In this document: positions 41,380 to 51,969 of the stretch, one piece after another
Layout: each line of letters starts with the position of its first letter
Position numbering within the stretch: the stretch's first letter is position 1
Assembly (NCBI GenBank): GCA_028279875.1
Contig: JANQMU010000161.1
Location: 62,001-126,000 of the forward strand
Length of the DNA stretch: 64,000 bases
From: Rhizobiaceae bacterium
GTDB taxonomy: Bacteria > Pseudomonadota > Alphaproteobacteria > Rhizobiales > Rhizobiaceae
Direction: 5' to 3'
Position numbers and translations under genes: made by a program
The notes under the pieces: model-generated
What the model was told of the DNA's origin: nothing
Database searches by the model: none
What the model saw: the letters and a program-made list of their open reading frames with translations, nothing else

Positions 41380-42612
41380 ATGCGTTTTTTCTGCCGCATG
41401 GGCCGGCGCGCGACAGCGGTGACGACAGGGCTGACCGGGCTGTTGCTGCTGTCGGCCTGCCAGGCGGTCAATTACGGGCTTCCAAGCCGGGGAACCGACG
41501 TGGCGATCCAGCCGGCGCCGACCAGCCTTCCGGTGAAGACCGGGCCGGCCGCCGGCGAGATCCTGGGCACCGGGCAAACCCGCGTCGCGCTGCTCCTGCC
41601 GCTGACGGCGCCCGGCAATGGCAGCACGATTGCCGCCGAATATCGCAATGCGGCCGAACTGGCGATGGAAATGCGCGGCGCCAACGCCATGGAACTTGTC
41701 ATCAAGGACACCGGCGGCACGGCGGCCGGAGCGATCGCCCGAGCGGAGGAAGCGGTGCGCGAGGGGTCGGCCGTCATTCTCGGCCCGGTATTCTCGGGCA
41801 GCGTGACTTCGGCCGCATCGGTCGCCCGGCCGAACAACCGTTCGATCATCGCGTTTTCATCGGATCAGTCGGCCGCCTCCGACGGCGTCTTCCTGATGTC
41901 GTTCCTGCCGGACCAGGTTGTCGAACGGACCATATCCTATGCGACCGGCATCGGGCTGACATCGTTTTCCGCAATCCTGCCGCAGGGCGCCTATGGCGCG
42001 CTGGTCGAGCGCCAGCTCCGGCAGACGCTGGAGGCGCGCGGCGGCACCCTGCTCGGCGTTTCCCGCTATCAATATTCCAATGATTCGGTGGTGGCGGCGG
42101 TCCAGGAAATCCTGCCAGCCATCCAGGAATCCGATGCGATCTTCATTCCCGACGGCGGCACCGCGCCGACCGCGATCGCACGGGTCATGCAGGCCGAGGG
42201 CATCCAATTGCGCGACAAGCGCCTGATCGGCACCGGTCAATGGCGCTCGTCGAAACTCTCGTCAGCCTATCTGCAGGGGGCGCTGTTCGCCGATATGGAC
42301 CAGACCCGGTTCGAGACGTTCAAATCCCTCTACAAGGGGCGCTTCAACGCCGAACCGACGGTCAATGGCGGGCTCGGCTTCGACGCCGTCAACATGACCG
42401 CCGAATTGCTGGCCAGCGGCAATCCAGCCGCCTTTACCAAGACAAACCTTGAGAATCCGACCGGATATCAGGGCGTGACCGGCCGCTACCGGTTCATGCC
42501 CGACGGCAAGACGCAACGCAGCCTCGCTGTCTATCAGATCCAGGAGGGCGAGGCGCTCATCGTCGATCCGGCGCCGCAGTATTTCGGCCCGGTTTCCAAC
42601 GCCCGCTTCTGA
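41380..42612 (+). CDS. LpoA-like penicillin-binding-protein activator lipoprotein
   Basis: The 410-residue protein has a lipobox LLSAC (Cys27), a linker, then a periplasmic-binding-like fold: VALLLPLTAPGNGSTIAAEYRNAAELAM, an AVILGPVFSGSVTSAASVA motif, IIAFSSDQSAA, and GLGFDAVNMTAEL. It lacks LpoA's N-terminal TPR part, as in most alphaproteobacteria. It would stimulate class A PBPs from the outer membrane. The ATG at 41380 has GGGA six bases upstream; 41368 also fits. Confidence 0.88.
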   Translation: MRFFCRMGRRATAVTTGLTGLLLLSACQAVNYGLPSRGTDVAIQPAPTSLPVKTGPAAGEILGTGQTRVALLLPLTAPGNGSTIAAEYRNAAELAMEMRGANAMELVIKDTGGTAAGAIARAEEAVREGSAVILGPVFSGSVTSAASVARPNNRSIIAFSSDQSAASDGVFLMSFLPDQVVERTISYATGIGLTSFSAILPQGAYGALVERQLRQTLEARGGTLLGVSRYQYSNDSVVAAVQEILPAIQESDAIFIPDGGTAPTAIARVMQAEGIQLRDKRLIGTGQWRSSKLSSAYLQGALFADMDQTRFETFKSLYKGRFNAEPTVNGGLGFDAVNMTAELLASGNPAAFTKTNLENPTGYQGVTGRYRFMPDGKTQRSLAVYQIQEGEALIVDPAPQYFGPVSNARF

Positions 42613-42624
42613 AACTTACGACGA

Positions 42625-43143
42625 TTATCTTTTTCGAACCGCGGCCAGCGCGCCGGAAAAGGCCCGGGCGAAGCTCTCGCGATCATCGGGATTCAGGAAC
42701 CCGCCAATGTCGGTCGACCGGCCGCCACCCGAGACATTCATCCGCGTGATGCCGATTTCATCATGACGCGATACCTGAAACCGCGCCCAGAAGGGGTTGA
42801 AGCGGTAATCCCGTGTCCGGCCGGACGGCGCGACTTTGGAGATCGACAGGTCCGTGCGGGACACGCGAACGATTTCGCGCGCCCGCGCGGCGCGATAGTT
42901 GAGGCCGAGCGCACCGCACAGCAAAAGCAGATCGAGGCCAAAGAAACCGGCGACCGGCCAGGCGCCGGCCAGGGCGAACAGGACGGCGTGGACGATCGTC
43001 ACCACCGTCACAATGCTGATCAGCACGACCAATCCCCGGCGTCCGAGCGAACGGTGCGGTGTCAACAGCGCCTCGAAAACCGGCGTCTCGCCGGTCATCG
43101 CCTCGCGGCCGGCTGACGACGTCATGGCATTGCCTTGCTTCAT
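42625..43143 (-). CDS. DUF2244 membrane protein
   Basis: The 172-residue protein has FEALLTPHRSLGRRGLVVLISIVTVVT, two membrane helices (about 38-58 and 64-82), then a cytosolic beta domain: REIVRVSRTDLSISKV, FNPFWARFQV, and GGFLNPDDRESFARAF. This is the DUF2244 layout seen in many alphaproteobacteria beside nth. The ATG at 43143 is used; 43125 is possible. Function unknown. It converges with the LpoA-like gene and diverges from nth. Confidence 0.9.
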   Translation of the reverse strand: MKQGNAMTSSAGREAMTGETPVFEALLTPHRSLGRRGLVVLISIVTVVTIVHAVLFALAGAWPVAGFFGLDLLLLCGALGLNYRAARAREIVRVSRTDLSISKVAPSGRTRDYRFNPFWARFQVSRHDEIGITRMNVSGGGRSTDIGGFLNPDDRESFARAFSGALAAVRKR

Positions 43144-43165
43144 GCTCACGGAATATAGAGGGGTT

Positions 43166-43921
43166 ATGCAAAAGGCCCAATCAAAATCCGCAAAACCATC
43201 CTCAACCACCGTGGCGGCCAAGCGCCGGGCAAAGAAACCCAAACGCCTGCCGAAGAGCGCCTACACGCCCGATGAACTCAATGAGATCTTCCGCCGTTTC
43301 TCTGTCGTCCGGGCCGAGCCGAAGGGCGAGCTGGAACATGTCAATGCCTATACGCTGCTGGTGGCCGTGGTGCTTTCGGCGCAAGCGACCGATGCCGGCG
43401 TCAACAAGGCGACGCGGGCGCTGTTTGCCGAGGTGGACACGCCGCAGAAAATGCTGGATCTCGGCGAGGATCGGCTTCGCGATGCGATCCGAACCATCGG
43501 TCTCTACCGCAACAAGGCGAAGAACGTCATCCTGCTGTCGCGGGCGCTGCTGGAAGAGCATGGCGGCGAGGTGCCCGGGGACCGCGATGCGCTGGTGGCG
43601 CTTCCGGGCGTCGGGCGAAAGACGGCCAATGTGGTGCTCAATATGGCCTTCGGGCAACCGACCATGGCCGTCGATACGCATATTTTCCGCATCGCCAACC
43701 GGATGCGGCTCGCGCCTGGCAAAACGGTCGACGATGTCGAGGCCAATCTGCTGCGGACCATTCCGGAGACCTATCTGTTCCACGCCCATCACTGGCTGAT
43801 CCTGCATGGCCGCTATGTGTGCAAGGCCCGGAAGCCCGACTGTCCGGCCTGCGTGCTGGCCGATCTGTGCAAATCGCCGGAAAAGACCTGTGACATCCCC
43901 GCGGCGCTAACGCCGCTCTAA
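43166..43921 (+). CDS. nth: Endonuclease III
   Basis: The 251-residue protein: helix-hairpin-helix LPGVGRKTANVVL with catalytic Lys152, Asp170 in AVDTHIFR, and a [4Fe-4S] cluster C219-x6-C226-x2-C229-x5-C235. It removes oxidised pyrimidines and nicks the abasic site. A basic N-terminal extension of about 30 residues is longer than in E. coli. AGAGGGG precedes the ATG. Its 3' end overlaps the convergent EI24-type gene by four bases. Confidence 0.96.
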   Translation: MQKAQSKSAKPSSTTVAAKRRAKKPKRLPKSAYTPDELNEIFRRFSVVRAEPKGELEHVNAYTLLVAVVLSAQATDAGVNKATRALFAEVDTPQKMLDLGEDRLRDAIRTIGLYRNKAKNVILLSRALLEEHGGEVPGDRDALVALPGVGRKTANVVLNMAFGQPTMAVDTHIFRIANRMRLAPGKTVDDVEANLLRTIPETYLFHAHHWLILHGRYVCKARKPDCPACVLADLCKSPEKTCDIPAALTPL

Positions 43922-44649
43922 GCCGCCTGTTTGAGCGGCAGGGCGAATTCCGCGTCGTTCTCCGACAGCATCTTGTGGAGATGCACCATCAGGCCGGCGG
44001 CAAAGAGCGGGGTCACAAGATTGACAATGGGGATCGACAGGAAGGCGGCGATCAGCAGGCCGGCCATGAAGATCCGGCCGCTATATTTGGAGCGCATCTG
44101 CCTGACATCGTCGTCGCTGCGATAGCGCATGGCGGCGAATTCGAAGAACTCACGTCCGAAAAGATAGCCGTTGACCAGCAGAAAGGCGGCGATGTTGATG
44201 CCCGGCACCAGGAGGAGCAGCAAAGCGAAGATGTTGCCGACGATGACCACGCCGAGAAATTTGGCGGTGTAGACGATGGCCCGGCCCATCGGAACGGCCG
44301 TTCCCACCGGATCGTGCGGATAGTCCCGCTTCTCGATGATCTCGGCGACGCCATCGAGAAAGAAGCCGGCGATGACGGCGGTGACCGGCGCCACCAGCAA
44401 AGCGAGCCCGAGCGCCAGCCCGAGGCTGGCAATCATGCCGAAGACAAAGCCAAGCCAGCCGGCCCAGTCGGGAACGCCCGGGACCAGCGCATCCAGCCAG
44501 GGCAGCGCCAGGGCAATGAACAGATTGCGCACAAGAACCCAGGCGCCGATCAGCAAAAGAACGGTGATGCCGAGGATTTTCCAGAAGGCCGAGCGGGTTT
44601 CGGGCGCAAACAGATTGCGGCCGGCCAAGCGTGCGGCTTCAACAATCAT
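43918..44649 (-). CDS. EI24/CysZ-family membrane protein
   Basis: The 243-residue protein has four or more membrane helices (about 24-50, 65-95, 140-165, 205-228) and the family's LVAPVTAVIAGFFLDGVAEIIEKRDYP and VPGINIAAFLLVNGYLFGREFFEFAAMRY motif. CysZ homologues import sulfate, but many alphaproteobacterial members are uncharacterised. ATG 44649 follows GGGGAAAAA. The long upstream frame is not used. Confidence 0.9.
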   Translation of the reverse strand: MIVEAARLAGRNLFAPETRSAFWKILGITVLLLIGAWVLVRNLFIALALPWLDALVPGVPDWAGWLGFVFGMIASLGLALGLALLVAPVTAVIAGFFLDGVAEIIEKRDYPHDPVGTAVPMGRAIVYTAKFLGVVIVGNIFALLLLLVPGINIAAFLLVNGYLFGREFFEFAAMRYRSDDDVRQMRSKYSGRIFMAGLLIAAFLSIPIVNLVTPLFAAGLMVHLHKMLSENDAEFALPLKQAA

Positions 44650-44871
44650 CGCATTTTTCCCCATAAGCCATGGAGTGGAGATAGGGATCGTGGTCGCCGA
44701 TTCAACGCGCCGCGCGCATTTGCGGGGATGTTTGCGCCGCGGATCGGCGGCAGCCGGCACCGTAACCACGCAATTTTGCCTTGATCGTCCGCCTTTCAGC
44801 TTTTCAAAGCGCGCAAAGGCCTTTACCACCGGTGACCGGGATCAAACATGCAACCCGGAGCCTGCAATTTC

Positions 44872-45867
44872 ATGGATGAACTGGATGTTCTTTGCGTCGG
44901 CAACGCCATCGTCGACATCATCGCGCGATGCGAGGACGATTTCCTTGTCGAAAATGCCATCAAGAAAGGCGCAATGAACCTGATCGACGCGGAACGGGCC
45001 GAATTGCTCTATGGTCGCATGGGGCCGGCGATCGAAGCATCCGGCGGGAGCGCCGGCAACACGGCGGCCGGCATTGCGAGCTTCGGCGGACGTGCGGCGT
45101 TTTTCGGCAAGGTCGCGCGCGACCAGCTCGGCACGATCTACGACCACGACATCCGGGCACAAGGGGTGGTCTTCAAAACACAGCCCCTCGACGGTCCGCC
45201 GCCGACGGCGCGGTCGATGATCTTCGTGACGCCGGACGGCGAGCGTTCGATGAACACCTTTCTGGGCGCCTGCGTCGAACTCGGCCCCGAAGATGTCGAC
45301 GCGCAAATCGTCGCCGCCTCCAAGGTCACCTATTTCGAAGGCTATCTGTGGGACCCGCCGCGCGCCAAGGAAGCCATTCGCAACTGTGCGCGGATCGCGC
45401 ATGAAAACAAACGCGAGGTGTCGATGACCCTGTCCGACCCGTTCTGCGTCGACCGCTATCGCGACGAGTTTCTCGACCTGATGCGCAGTGGCACGGTGGA
45501 CATCGTCTTCGCCAATGAGCATGAGGCGATGTCACTGTACCAGACCTCCTCGCTGGAAGCCGCCGTCGACGCGCTGGAGGCCGATTGCCGCCTGGCGATC
45601 ATCACACGCGGCGAAAACGGCTCGATCGTGGCGCGCAGCGGCGAAACACGAGTCTCCGTCCCGGCCATCGACATCACCGAACTGGTGGACACCACCGGAG
45701 CGGGTGACCTCTACGCCGCCGGTTTCCTGCATGGCTATACGCGGAACAGGTCCATGGAGGACTGCGCCCGTCTCGGCAGCCTCGCCGCGGGCCTTGTCAT
45801 CCAGCAAATCGGCCCAAGACCGCACGACTCGCTTCGCCAGGCGGCGATCGACGGCGGTCTGGCTTGA
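44872..45867 (+). CDS. Adenosine kinase (PfkB family)
   Basis: The 331-residue protein: DVLCVGNAIVDIIARCEDDFL at the start, SGGSAGNTAAGIASFGGRAAFFGKV (PfkB signature 1), and DTTGAGDLYAAGFLHGYT (signature 2, catalytic Asp). The IxxCEDxFL region matches rhizobial adenosine/sugar kinases. It phosphorylates adenosine or a ribose-like sugar. ATG 44872 fits the family N-terminus; 44848 is the longer alternative. Confidence 0.9.
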   Translation: MDELDVLCVGNAIVDIIARCEDDFLVENAIKKGAMNLIDAERAELLYGRMGPAIEASGGSAGNTAAGIASFGGRAAFFGKVARDQLGTIYDHDIRAQGVVFKTQPLDGPPPTARSMIFVTPDGERSMNTFLGACVELGPEDVDAQIVAASKVTYFEGYLWDPPRAKEAIRNCARIAHENKREVSMTLSDPFCVDRYRDEFLDLMRSGTVDIVFANEHEAMSLYQTSSLEAAVDALEADCRLAIITRGENGSIVARSGETRVSVPAIDITELVDTTGAGDLYAAGFLHGYTRNRSMEDCARLGSLAAGLVIQQIGPRPHDSLRQAAIDGGLA

Positions 45868-45906
45868 GGCCAAGTCGGCGTGATGTGCCGATCGTGAATC
45901 AGGACA

Positions 45907-46398
45907 TCATTGCGGCGGTCGCGAGGCGGGGATCGGGAGCGCCTGATTCGGTCGCGGGACCGGATTCGAGGTGATCGCGGAAGGGCTCGCCTGCTCCGTC
46001 GTCGCCGTTGCCGTTGCCGGTGTTTCTTCCGGCTCCGAGGCGTCATCCGCGACCTCCGCCTGCCGCGGCGGCGGGTTGTCGACCGTGCCCTCAATCCGCT
46101 GCAGATCCTGGGCCAGGCGACTGCTCTTGCCCTGCAGCGACGTGATTTCACGGTCGATGCGGGACACGTTGTTGTTCAACCGTTCGACGGAAGCGGTCAG
46201 ATTGCCGTCAACGCGCTCGACCGTGGCGTTCAGGGTCTGCACATTGCTCGACAGCCGGGTAATGGCGGTCTGGACACTGGCCATATAGCGGTTCATGGCG
46301 AATACGGTCACGCCAAACAGGACGATGGCCGCCACCACCGATGTGATAATCAGTTTGACAAAAAAAGCGGCCCAGCCCGCTGCACCCGATGTACTCAT
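45907..46398 (-). CDS. Inner-membrane coiled-coil protein
   Basis: The 163-residue protein: one membrane helix (about 13-36), then a periplasmic coiled coil (AITRLSSNVQTLNATVERVDGNL and following heptads to about 105), and a Pro/Ala/Thr-rich disordered C-terminus. Conserved in context but of unknown function; it resembles division- or envelope-associated coiled-coil proteins. The ATG at 46398 replaces the TTG at 46404. Confidence 0.75.
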   Translation of the reverse strand: MSTSGAAGWAAFFVKLIITSVVAAIVLFGVTVFAMNRYMASVQTAITRLSSNVQTLNATVERVDGNLTASVERLNNNVSRIDREITSLQGKSSRLAQDLQRIEGTVDNPPPRQAEVADDASEPEETPATATATTEQASPSAITSNPVPRPNQALPIPASRPPQ

Positions 46399-46580
46399 AA
46401 ACAAGCCCTAGACCAGACGAACCGCGAACCGGTTCATTCAGTGTCCCCTACTGCCAACCCTACAGCAAAAAGCAGTAAAGCGACAATTGTATCCGGGGTC
46501 AACCGAACGTCTTATTGAGCCTGGTCGGGTTGAATACGGATCGGGCTCATGGCTCCGAGCGTGCGGCTGTCTGACTGGCG

Positions 46581-47225
46581 CTAGCCATCGGTGTCTTCGG
46601 CGGCGGGCTGCTGCTCGGCCGGCTGTTTCGGGCCGCCCTTGGCAACACCAACCATGGCCGGCCGCAGCACACGATCGCCGATCACGAAACCGTCCTGAAC
46701 CACCTCGACCACCGTGTTGTTCGGAACATCGGTGTTCGGCACTTCGAACATGGCCTGATGGAAATTCGGATCGAATTTCTGTCCGGCCGGCGACAATTTC
46801 TTAACGCCATGGCGCTCCAGCGCCGACAGCATGGACCGCTCGGTCATTTCGACACCTTCGCACAGGGCCTTCAGGCCGGCGTCGCCGGCCTCGCGGGCCT
46901 CGGCGGGTATGGCATCCAGCGCACGACGCAGATTGTCGGATACGGCCAGCATGTCGCGGGCAAAATTCGACACTGAATAGGCCCGCGCATCGCGCACGTC
47001 GCGGGCCGTGCGGCGGCGAAGATTGTCCATTTCGGCGGCCAGCCGCAAATATTTGTCCTTCAGATCGTCCCGCTCGGCTGTCAGCAGTTCGAACGGGTCC
47101 GGTGCATTCTTGTCGACATCGCCCGCTTCGTCGGCATCGGGCGCCGCCGGGGCGGCCTGCTCTGCCTCGGCCGACTTTGCGGCGTTGTGTTCGTCAATAC
47201 CGTTTTTCTTCGGTTCATCGGTCAT
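46581..47225 (-). CDS. grpE: Nucleotide exchange factor GrpE
   Basis: The 214-residue protein: disordered acidic start, long coiled coil ([29 protein letters not shown]), then the beta domain with [12 protein letters not shown] and [26 protein letters not shown]. It releases ADP from DnaK. An extended Gln/Ala tail follows. Downstream of hrcA on the same strand, a common heat-shock pairing. No CIRCE element is visible upstream. Confidence 0.97.
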   Translation of the reverse strand: MTDEPKKNGIDEHNAAKSAEAEQAAPAAPDADEAGDVDKNAPDPFELLTAERDDLKDKYLRLAAEMDNLRRRTARDVRDARAYSVSNFARDMLAVSDNLRRALDAIPAEAREAGDAGLKALCEGVEMTERSMLSALERHGVKKLSPAGQKFDPNFHQAMFEVPNTDVPNNTVVEVVQDGFVIGDRVLRPAMVGVAKGGPKQPAEQQPAAEDTDG

Positions 47226-47312
47226 GACGCGACATATCCTTCAGTGCATTGGTGAATAATCGAACCGCATATCGAGGTTTCGAACGGAAAAATCAAGAGA
47301 AAGCCGGTGCTT

Positions 47313-48389
47313 TTACCGGATCATGCGGGACACCATCTGGGCGGTGTAGTCGACCATCGGAACGATCCGCGCATAGTTCAACCGGGTCGGACCGATGACG
47401 CCGACGGCGCCGATGATTCGCTCCTCGCTGTCGCGATAGGGCGCAACGATGAGGGAGGAGCCGGAAAGCGAAAACAGCTTGTTCTCAGAGCCGATGAAGA
47501 TACGCACGCCCGAGCCCGATTCGGCCAGTTCCAGCAATTCGATCAGTCCGTCCTTTTTCTCCAGATCATCGAACAGCAGCCGCAGCCGTTCGATCTCGTC
47601 GAGATCGGACAGGGTCTCGAGCAGATTGGCGCGACCGCGCACGATCAGTTGGGTCGGCTGCCCGTCGGCGGTACCGGACCAGATCGCAAGACCGCGCTTG
47701 ACCAGGGTCTGCGACAGGCTGTCGAGCTCCTGCCGGATTTCGTTTTTCAGCGCCTTGAGCTCGCCGCGCAGTTCGGCCAGGGTGCGGCCGGCAATATGCG
47801 CGTTGAGGAAATTGGCCGCTTCCGAAAGCTGCGAGGCCGTCACACCGGCGGGCAGATCGATGATGCGGTTTTCCACCTGATCGTTTTCTCCAACCAGAAC
47901 CACGAGGGCCCGTTTCGGCTCCAGCCTGACGAACTCGATATGCTTGACGACGGCATCGTTCTTATGAGTGATCACCAGGCCGGCGCCGCGGGACAGGCCG
48001 GAGAGGAGCTGGCTTGCCTCGGTCAGGACCGATTCGATCGACTGATTGTGTTCGACGCCGCTGACCTGGCGGTCGATCATGTCGCGCTCCTCGGCCGAAA
48101 GATCGCCCGATTCCATGAAGGCGTCGACAAAAAACCGCAATCCCTGCTGGGTCGGAAGCCTGCCGGCGCTGATATGCGGCGCATAGATCAGGCCGAGCTC
48201 TTCCAGATCGCTCATCACATTGCGCACCGAGGCCGGCGACAGCGCCATCGGCAGGATGCGCGACAGATTGCGTGAACCGACCGGGTCACCGGATTCCAGA
48301 TAGGATTCGACGATGCTCTTGAATATCTCCCGGGTTCGCTCATCGAGCGCAATGGCGGCTGACTCTTCCAGTCGTGCTGTGTCACTCAT
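47313..48389 (-). CDS. hrcA: Heat-inducible transcription repressor HrcA
   Basis: The 358-residue protein begins with a winged helix ([29 protein letters not shown]), then [33 protein letters not shown], the HrcA hallmark, and a GAF-like dimerisation/inserted region to [27 protein letters not shown]. HrcA represses groE through CIRCE sites and needs GroEL for activity. It is divergent from rph. Confidence 0.97.
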   Translation of the reverse strand: MSDTARLEESAAIALDERTREIFKSIVESYLESGDPVGSRNLSRILPMALSPASVRNVMSDLEELGLIYAPHISAGRLPTQQGLRFFVDAFMESGDLSAEERDMIDRQVSGVEHNQSIESVLTEASQLLSGLSRGAGLVITHKNDAVVKHIEFVRLEPKRALVVLVGENDQVENRIIDLPAGVTASQLSEAANFLNAHIAGRTLAELRGELKALKNEIRQELDSLSQTLVKRGLAIWSGTADGQPTQLIVRGRANLLETLSDLDEIERLRLLFDDLEKKDGLIELLELAESGSGVRIFIGSENKLFSLSGSSLIVAPYRDSEERIIGAVGVIGPTRLNYARIVPMVDYTAQMVSRMIR

Positions 48390-48549
48390 ACCGGGTTACT
48401 CGGAGTTGACGTCCATATTGCAAACATAGTGGCCTTGCAGACCGCTGAAAAGATGTTTGCATCTGCAGATCTACCGGTACCGGCCGATTTCCCTTTGCAT
48501 GCGCCGGTCAGGAGGGTTAGAACGCCGCGAAATCAACTGGAGTATTCTG

Positions 48550-49266
48550 ATGCGCCCATCAGGCAGACAGACCGACCAAATGAGAGCCGTCTCGTTTGAA
48601 CGGGGGTTTTCGAAACATGCGGAAGGGTCATGCCTCGTCAAGTTCGGCGACACCCATGTGCTGTGCACGGCAAGCCTCGAGGAGCGCGTGCCGCCCTGGC
48701 TACGCAATGCCGGCAAGGGCTGGGTAACAGCCGAATACGGCATGCTGCCGCGCGCCACCGGCGAGCGGATGCGGCGCGAGGCGTCGGCCGGCAAGCAGAG
48801 CGGACGCACCCAGGAAATCCAGCGGCTGATCGGCCGGTCGCTGCGCGCCATCGTCGATCTGGAAGCGCTCGGTGAACGGCAGATATCGGTCGATTGCGAT
48901 GTCATCCAGGCCGATGGCGGCACCCGTACCGCAGCGATCACCGGTGCCTGGATTGCCCTGCATGACTGCCTGAAATGGATGGATGAACGGCAGATGGTCA
49001 AGGCCGACCGCGTCATCAAGGACCATGTCGCCGCCGTCTCCTGCGGCATCTTCGCCGGCCAGCCGGTGCTGGATCTGGACTATCTGGAGGATTCGGCGGC
49101 CGAGACCGACGCCAATTTCGTCATCACCGGATCCGGCGGGATCGTCGAAATCCAGGGCACGGCCGAGGGCGAACCGTTTTCCGAAGATCAATTCACAACA
49201 CTGCTCGGCCTGGCCAAGGCCGGTATCGGCGATCTGATCGCAATGCAGAAACAGGCAACGGGGTAA
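48550..49266 (+). CDS. rph: Ribonuclease PH
   Basis: The 238-residue protein: [79 protein letters not shown] and [24 protein letters not shown]. This phosphorolytic 3'-5' exonuclease trims tRNA precursors. Length matches the family. The ATG at 48550 is used because the family starts MRPSGR. First gene of the rph-VOC-rdgB-hemW run. Confidence 0.97.
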   Translation: MRPSGRQTDQMRAVSFERGFSKHAEGSCLVKFGDTHVLCTASLEERVPPWLRNAGKGWVTAEYGMLPRATGERMRREASAGKQSGRTQEIQRLIGRSLRAIVDLEALGERQISVDCDVIQADGGTRTAAITGAWIALHDCLKWMDERQMVKADRVIKDHVAAVSCGIFAGQPVLDLDYLEDSAAETDANFVITGSGGIVEIQGTAEGEPFSEDQFTTLLGLAKAGIGDLIAMQKQATG

Positions 49267-49271
49267 AAACC

Positions 49272-49706
49272 ATGCGGGCGCCGCGACGCGTGCTGGAGAC
49301 GGCGCTTTATGCCGATGACCTCGATGCGGCCGAGGGGTTCTTCGGCGGCATCCTGCATCTGGAAAAAATCACGCGCGTCGGCAATCGGCACGTGTTCTTT
49401 CGCTGCGGCGAGGGCGTCCTGCTGATTTTCAACCCGGAGGAAACCGTCAATCCGGCCTCCAATCCCGACATGCCGGTTCCGCCGCATGGAAGCCGCGGCG
49501 CCGGGCATGTGTGTTTCGGCGCCTCGGCGGCCGAACTCGACGACATCCGCCGGTCGATGATCGCGGCAGGTATCGCAATCGAAGCCGATTTTCACTGGCC
49601 GGGCGGTGCCCGTTCGATCTATGTGCGCGATCCGGCCGGAAACAGTATCGAGTTCGCCGAGCCCGCCCTGTGGGGGTTCGACGATGCGTCGGAGGACGAG
49701 CGGTGA
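49272..49706 (+). CDS. VOC/glyoxalase-superfamily protein
   Basis: The 144-residue protein: one betaalphabetabetabeta unit with [21 protein letters not shown], a strand [22 protein letters not shown] and a final [20 protein letters not shown]. The His and Glu metal ligands typical of the superfamily are present. Substrate unknown; could be an oxygenase or resistance-type VOC. Five bases after rph, and its stop overlaps the rdgB GTG (GTGA). Confidence 0.88.
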   Translation: MRAPRRVLETALYADDLDAAEGFFGGILHLEKITRVGNRHVFFRCGEGVLLIFNPEETVNPASNPDMPVPPHGSRGAGHVCFGASAAELDDIRRSMIAAGIAIEADFHWPGGARSIYVRDPAGNSIEFAEPALWGFDDASEDER

Positions 49707-50344
49707 GAAAACTGACGGAAACGCGGCTTGTCATTGCCAGCCACAATCAAGGCAAGATCGACGAATTGCGCGATCTGCTTGAACCGCTCGGCCATGAACT
49801 CTTTACCGCCGGCGATCTCGACCTTCCCGAACCGGATGAAACCGGCCTGACCTTCGAGGCCAATGCCGAACTCAAGGCGCTGGCCGCGGCGAAAGGCGCC
49901 GGCATGCCGGCGCTGGCGGATGATTCGGGCCTTGCGGTCGACGGGCTCGACGGCGCGCCGGGTATCTATTCGGCGCGCTGGGCGGGGCCCGACAGGGATT
50001 TCGATCTGGCGATGGAGCTGGTCGAAAAGGCGCTGCAAAAACAGGCTGATGGAAACCGGACGGCGCGGTTCTTATCGGTGATCTGCCTGGCCTGGCCGGA
50101 TGGCGAGACGGCGTTTTTTCGCGGCGAAGTCACCGGCACGATCGTCCACCCGCCGCGCGGCGGGCAGGGCTTCGGCTATGATCCGATTTTCCAGCCGGAT
50201 GGCTATGACAGAACCTTCGGCGAGATGCCGGCGGACGAAAAGCACGGCTGGGGCCATGGCGAAGCCCTTTCCCACCGGGCACGGGCATTCAAGCTTTTTG
50301 CCGACCAGTGCCTGGCCCGGCGCCAGGGTGACCCGGTGCCATGA
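49703..50344 (+). CDS. rdgB: Inosine/xanthosine triphosphate pyrophosphatase (RdgB/HAM1)
   Basis: The 213-residue protein: [56 protein letters not shown] (active-site Asp pair) and [23 protein letters not shown]. It removes non-canonical purine triphosphates from the pool. GTG start with GGAGG ahead. Its stop overlaps the hemW ATG (ATGA). Confidence 0.96.
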   Translation: MRKLTETRLVIASHNQGKIDELRDLLEPLGHELFTAGDLDLPEPDETGLTFEANAELKALAAAKGAGMPALADDSGLAVDGLDGAPGIYSARWAGPDRDFDLAMELVEKALQKQADGNRTARFLSVICLAWPDGETAFFRGEVTGTIVHPPRGGQGFGYDPIFQPDGYDRTFGEMPADEKHGWGHGEALSHRARAFKLFADQCLARRQGDPVP

Positions 50345-51498
50345 CCCGGCCCGCCGATCCGGGCTTCGGGGTCTATGTCCACTGGCCGTTCTGCGCCGCC
50401 AAGTGCCCCTATTGCGATTTCAACAGCCATGTGCGCCACGAGGCGATCGATCAGCCGCGTTTCGTCGCGGCGTTTCGCCGAGAAATCGCCTTCATGCGCA
50501 CCAGGACCGGGCCGCGGAAAGTCACCAGCGTGTTTTTCGGCGGTGGAACGCCGTCGCTGATGCAGCCGGCGACGGTCGAGGCCATCCTGGCGGCGATCGG
50601 CGAGGCCTGGACCGTGACGAACGACGTCGAGATCACGCTGGAAGCCAATCCGGGCAGTGTCGATGCCGGCCGGTTCCGCGGCTATCGCGCGGCAGGCGTC
50701 AACCGGGTGTCGCTCGGCGTGCAGGCGCTCAAGGATCGCGATCTGCAACGGCTCGGCCGTCTGCATTCGGTGAGCGAGGCGCTGCGGGCGATCGACCTCG
50801 CCCGGGAGATCTTTCCGCGGCTTTCCTTTGACCTGATCTATGCGCGCCCCGACCAGAGTGTCGCCGCCTGGGAACGGGAACTCGGCGAAGCCATCGGCCA
50901 TGCCGCCGATCACCTGTCGCTCTATCAACTGACCATCGAGCCCGGGACGCCATTCTTCGATCTTCACCGCAGCGGCAAGCTGGCGGTTCCGGATGGCGAG
51001 CTCGCCGCCGATCTCTACGAAGTCACGCAAGCCGTGACGGCACGACACGGCCTGCCCGCCTATGAAGTGTCAAACCACGCCGCCCCGGGCGCCGAAAGCC
51101 GCCACAATCTGACTTATTGGCGCTATGGCGACTATGTCGGGCTCGGCGCCGGCGCCCATGGGCGGATCAGCGACGACCGCGGAAAGACCGGAACCGCCAA
51201 CCACCGCGCGCCCGAGACCTGGCTCAGCCGCGTCGAAGCGGTCGGCCATGGCATCGAAGCCGAAGAATCGCTGACGCGCGATGCGCAGGCCGACGAATTG
51301 ATGCTGATGGGCCTGCGGCTTAGGGAGGGCTTCGATCTTTCCCGCTGGGAGACCCTGTCGGGCCGACAGGTGGCGCCGGAGAAGGAAGCGTTTCTTGCCG
51401 GACACGGGCTGATCGAGCGGCTGGATACCGGGCATCTGCGCTGCACGCCATCGGGCATGATGGTGCTCGACGCGGTGGTCGCCGACCTCGCGGCCTGA
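50341..51498 (+). CDS. hemW: HemW radical-SAM heme chaperone
   Basis: The 385-residue protein: [21 protein letters not shown] carries the Cx3Cx2C cluster motif, then [37 protein letters not shown] and the YEVSNHA segment. HemW-type proteins lack the coproporphyrinogen oxidase Cys and act in heme transfer; annotation as HemN is common. Last gene of the rph run. Confidence 0.94.
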   Translation: MTRPADPGFGVYVHWPFCAAKCPYCDFNSHVRHEAIDQPRFVAAFRREIAFMRTRTGPRKVTSVFFGGGTPSLMQPATVEAILAAIGEAWTVTNDVEITLEANPGSVDAGRFRGYRAAGVNRVSLGVQALKDRDLQRLGRLHSVSEALRAIDLAREIFPRLSFDLIYARPDQSVAAWERELGEAIGHAADHLSLYQLTIEPGTPFFDLHRSGKLAVPDGELAADLYEVTQAVTARHGLPAYEVSNHAAPGAESRHNLTYWRYGDYVGLGAGAHGRISDDRGKTGTANHRAPETWLSRVEAVGHGIEAEESLTRDAQADELMLMGLRLREGFDLSRWETLSGRQVAPEKEAFLAGHGLIERLDTGHLRCTPSGMMVLDAVVADLAA

Positions 51499-51504
51499 CA
51501 ACCG

Positions 51505-51966
51505 TCAGCCCGGAATATCGATCTCCAGCAACGGCAACCGGCGTCCGGGAATGGCGTCGGAGGGTGCTGTCCCGATCAGGCGGGCGCCCATTTTCCGATA
51601 GAATCCCTCGGCATTCGGGTCCGACAGCACTTTCAGCAGGCCGATACCCTGTTCTTTCGCGCGCGCCAGCATGGCCCGGAACAGGGCGCCGCCGACGCCT
51701 TTTCCCATCTGCGCCGGCTCGATAAAGAAAACCGCCACTTCGAAATCCGGACCGTCGCGGGCGATCGCCGCGACACCCGCCGGAACGCAGCCCAGCTCGG
51801 CCATGATCACCCGGTCCGATGCGATCCACTCGGCGCGAACCTGAAGGGCCTCGTCGCATTGCGCCATGAAGCGCTCGTCATAGCCCCAATGGGCCTTCGA
51901 GCGGCGGCACAATTCGGTCAGGCTCCCGGCCTCCGCCAATTCGGGCGAGCGGATGGTTATCCCCAT
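51505..51966 (-). CDS. GNAT-family N-acetyltransferase
   Basis: The 153-residue protein: ITIRSPELAEAGSLTELCRRSKAHWGYDE opens the fold, then VAVFFIEPAQMGKGVGGALFRAMLARAKEQG, the acetyl-CoA-binding motif A (Q/R-x-x-G-x-G), and the DPNAEGFYRKMGARLIG motif B. The acceptor is unknown. Three bases downstream of gpmA on the same strand. Confidence 0.9.
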   Translation of the reverse strand: MGITIRSPELAEAGSLTELCRRSKAHWGYDERFMAQCDEALQVRAEWIASDRVIMAELGCVPAGVAAIARDGPDFEVAVFFIEPAQMGKGVGGALFRAMLARAKEQGIGLLKVLSDPNAEGFYRKMGARLIGTAPSDAIPGRRLPLLEIDIPG

Positions 51967-51969
51967 GGT

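Noticed and set aside
48390-48549. Possible CIRCE operator between hrcA and rph
   Set aside because: No TTAGCACTC-N9-GAGTGCTAA-like dyad is present.
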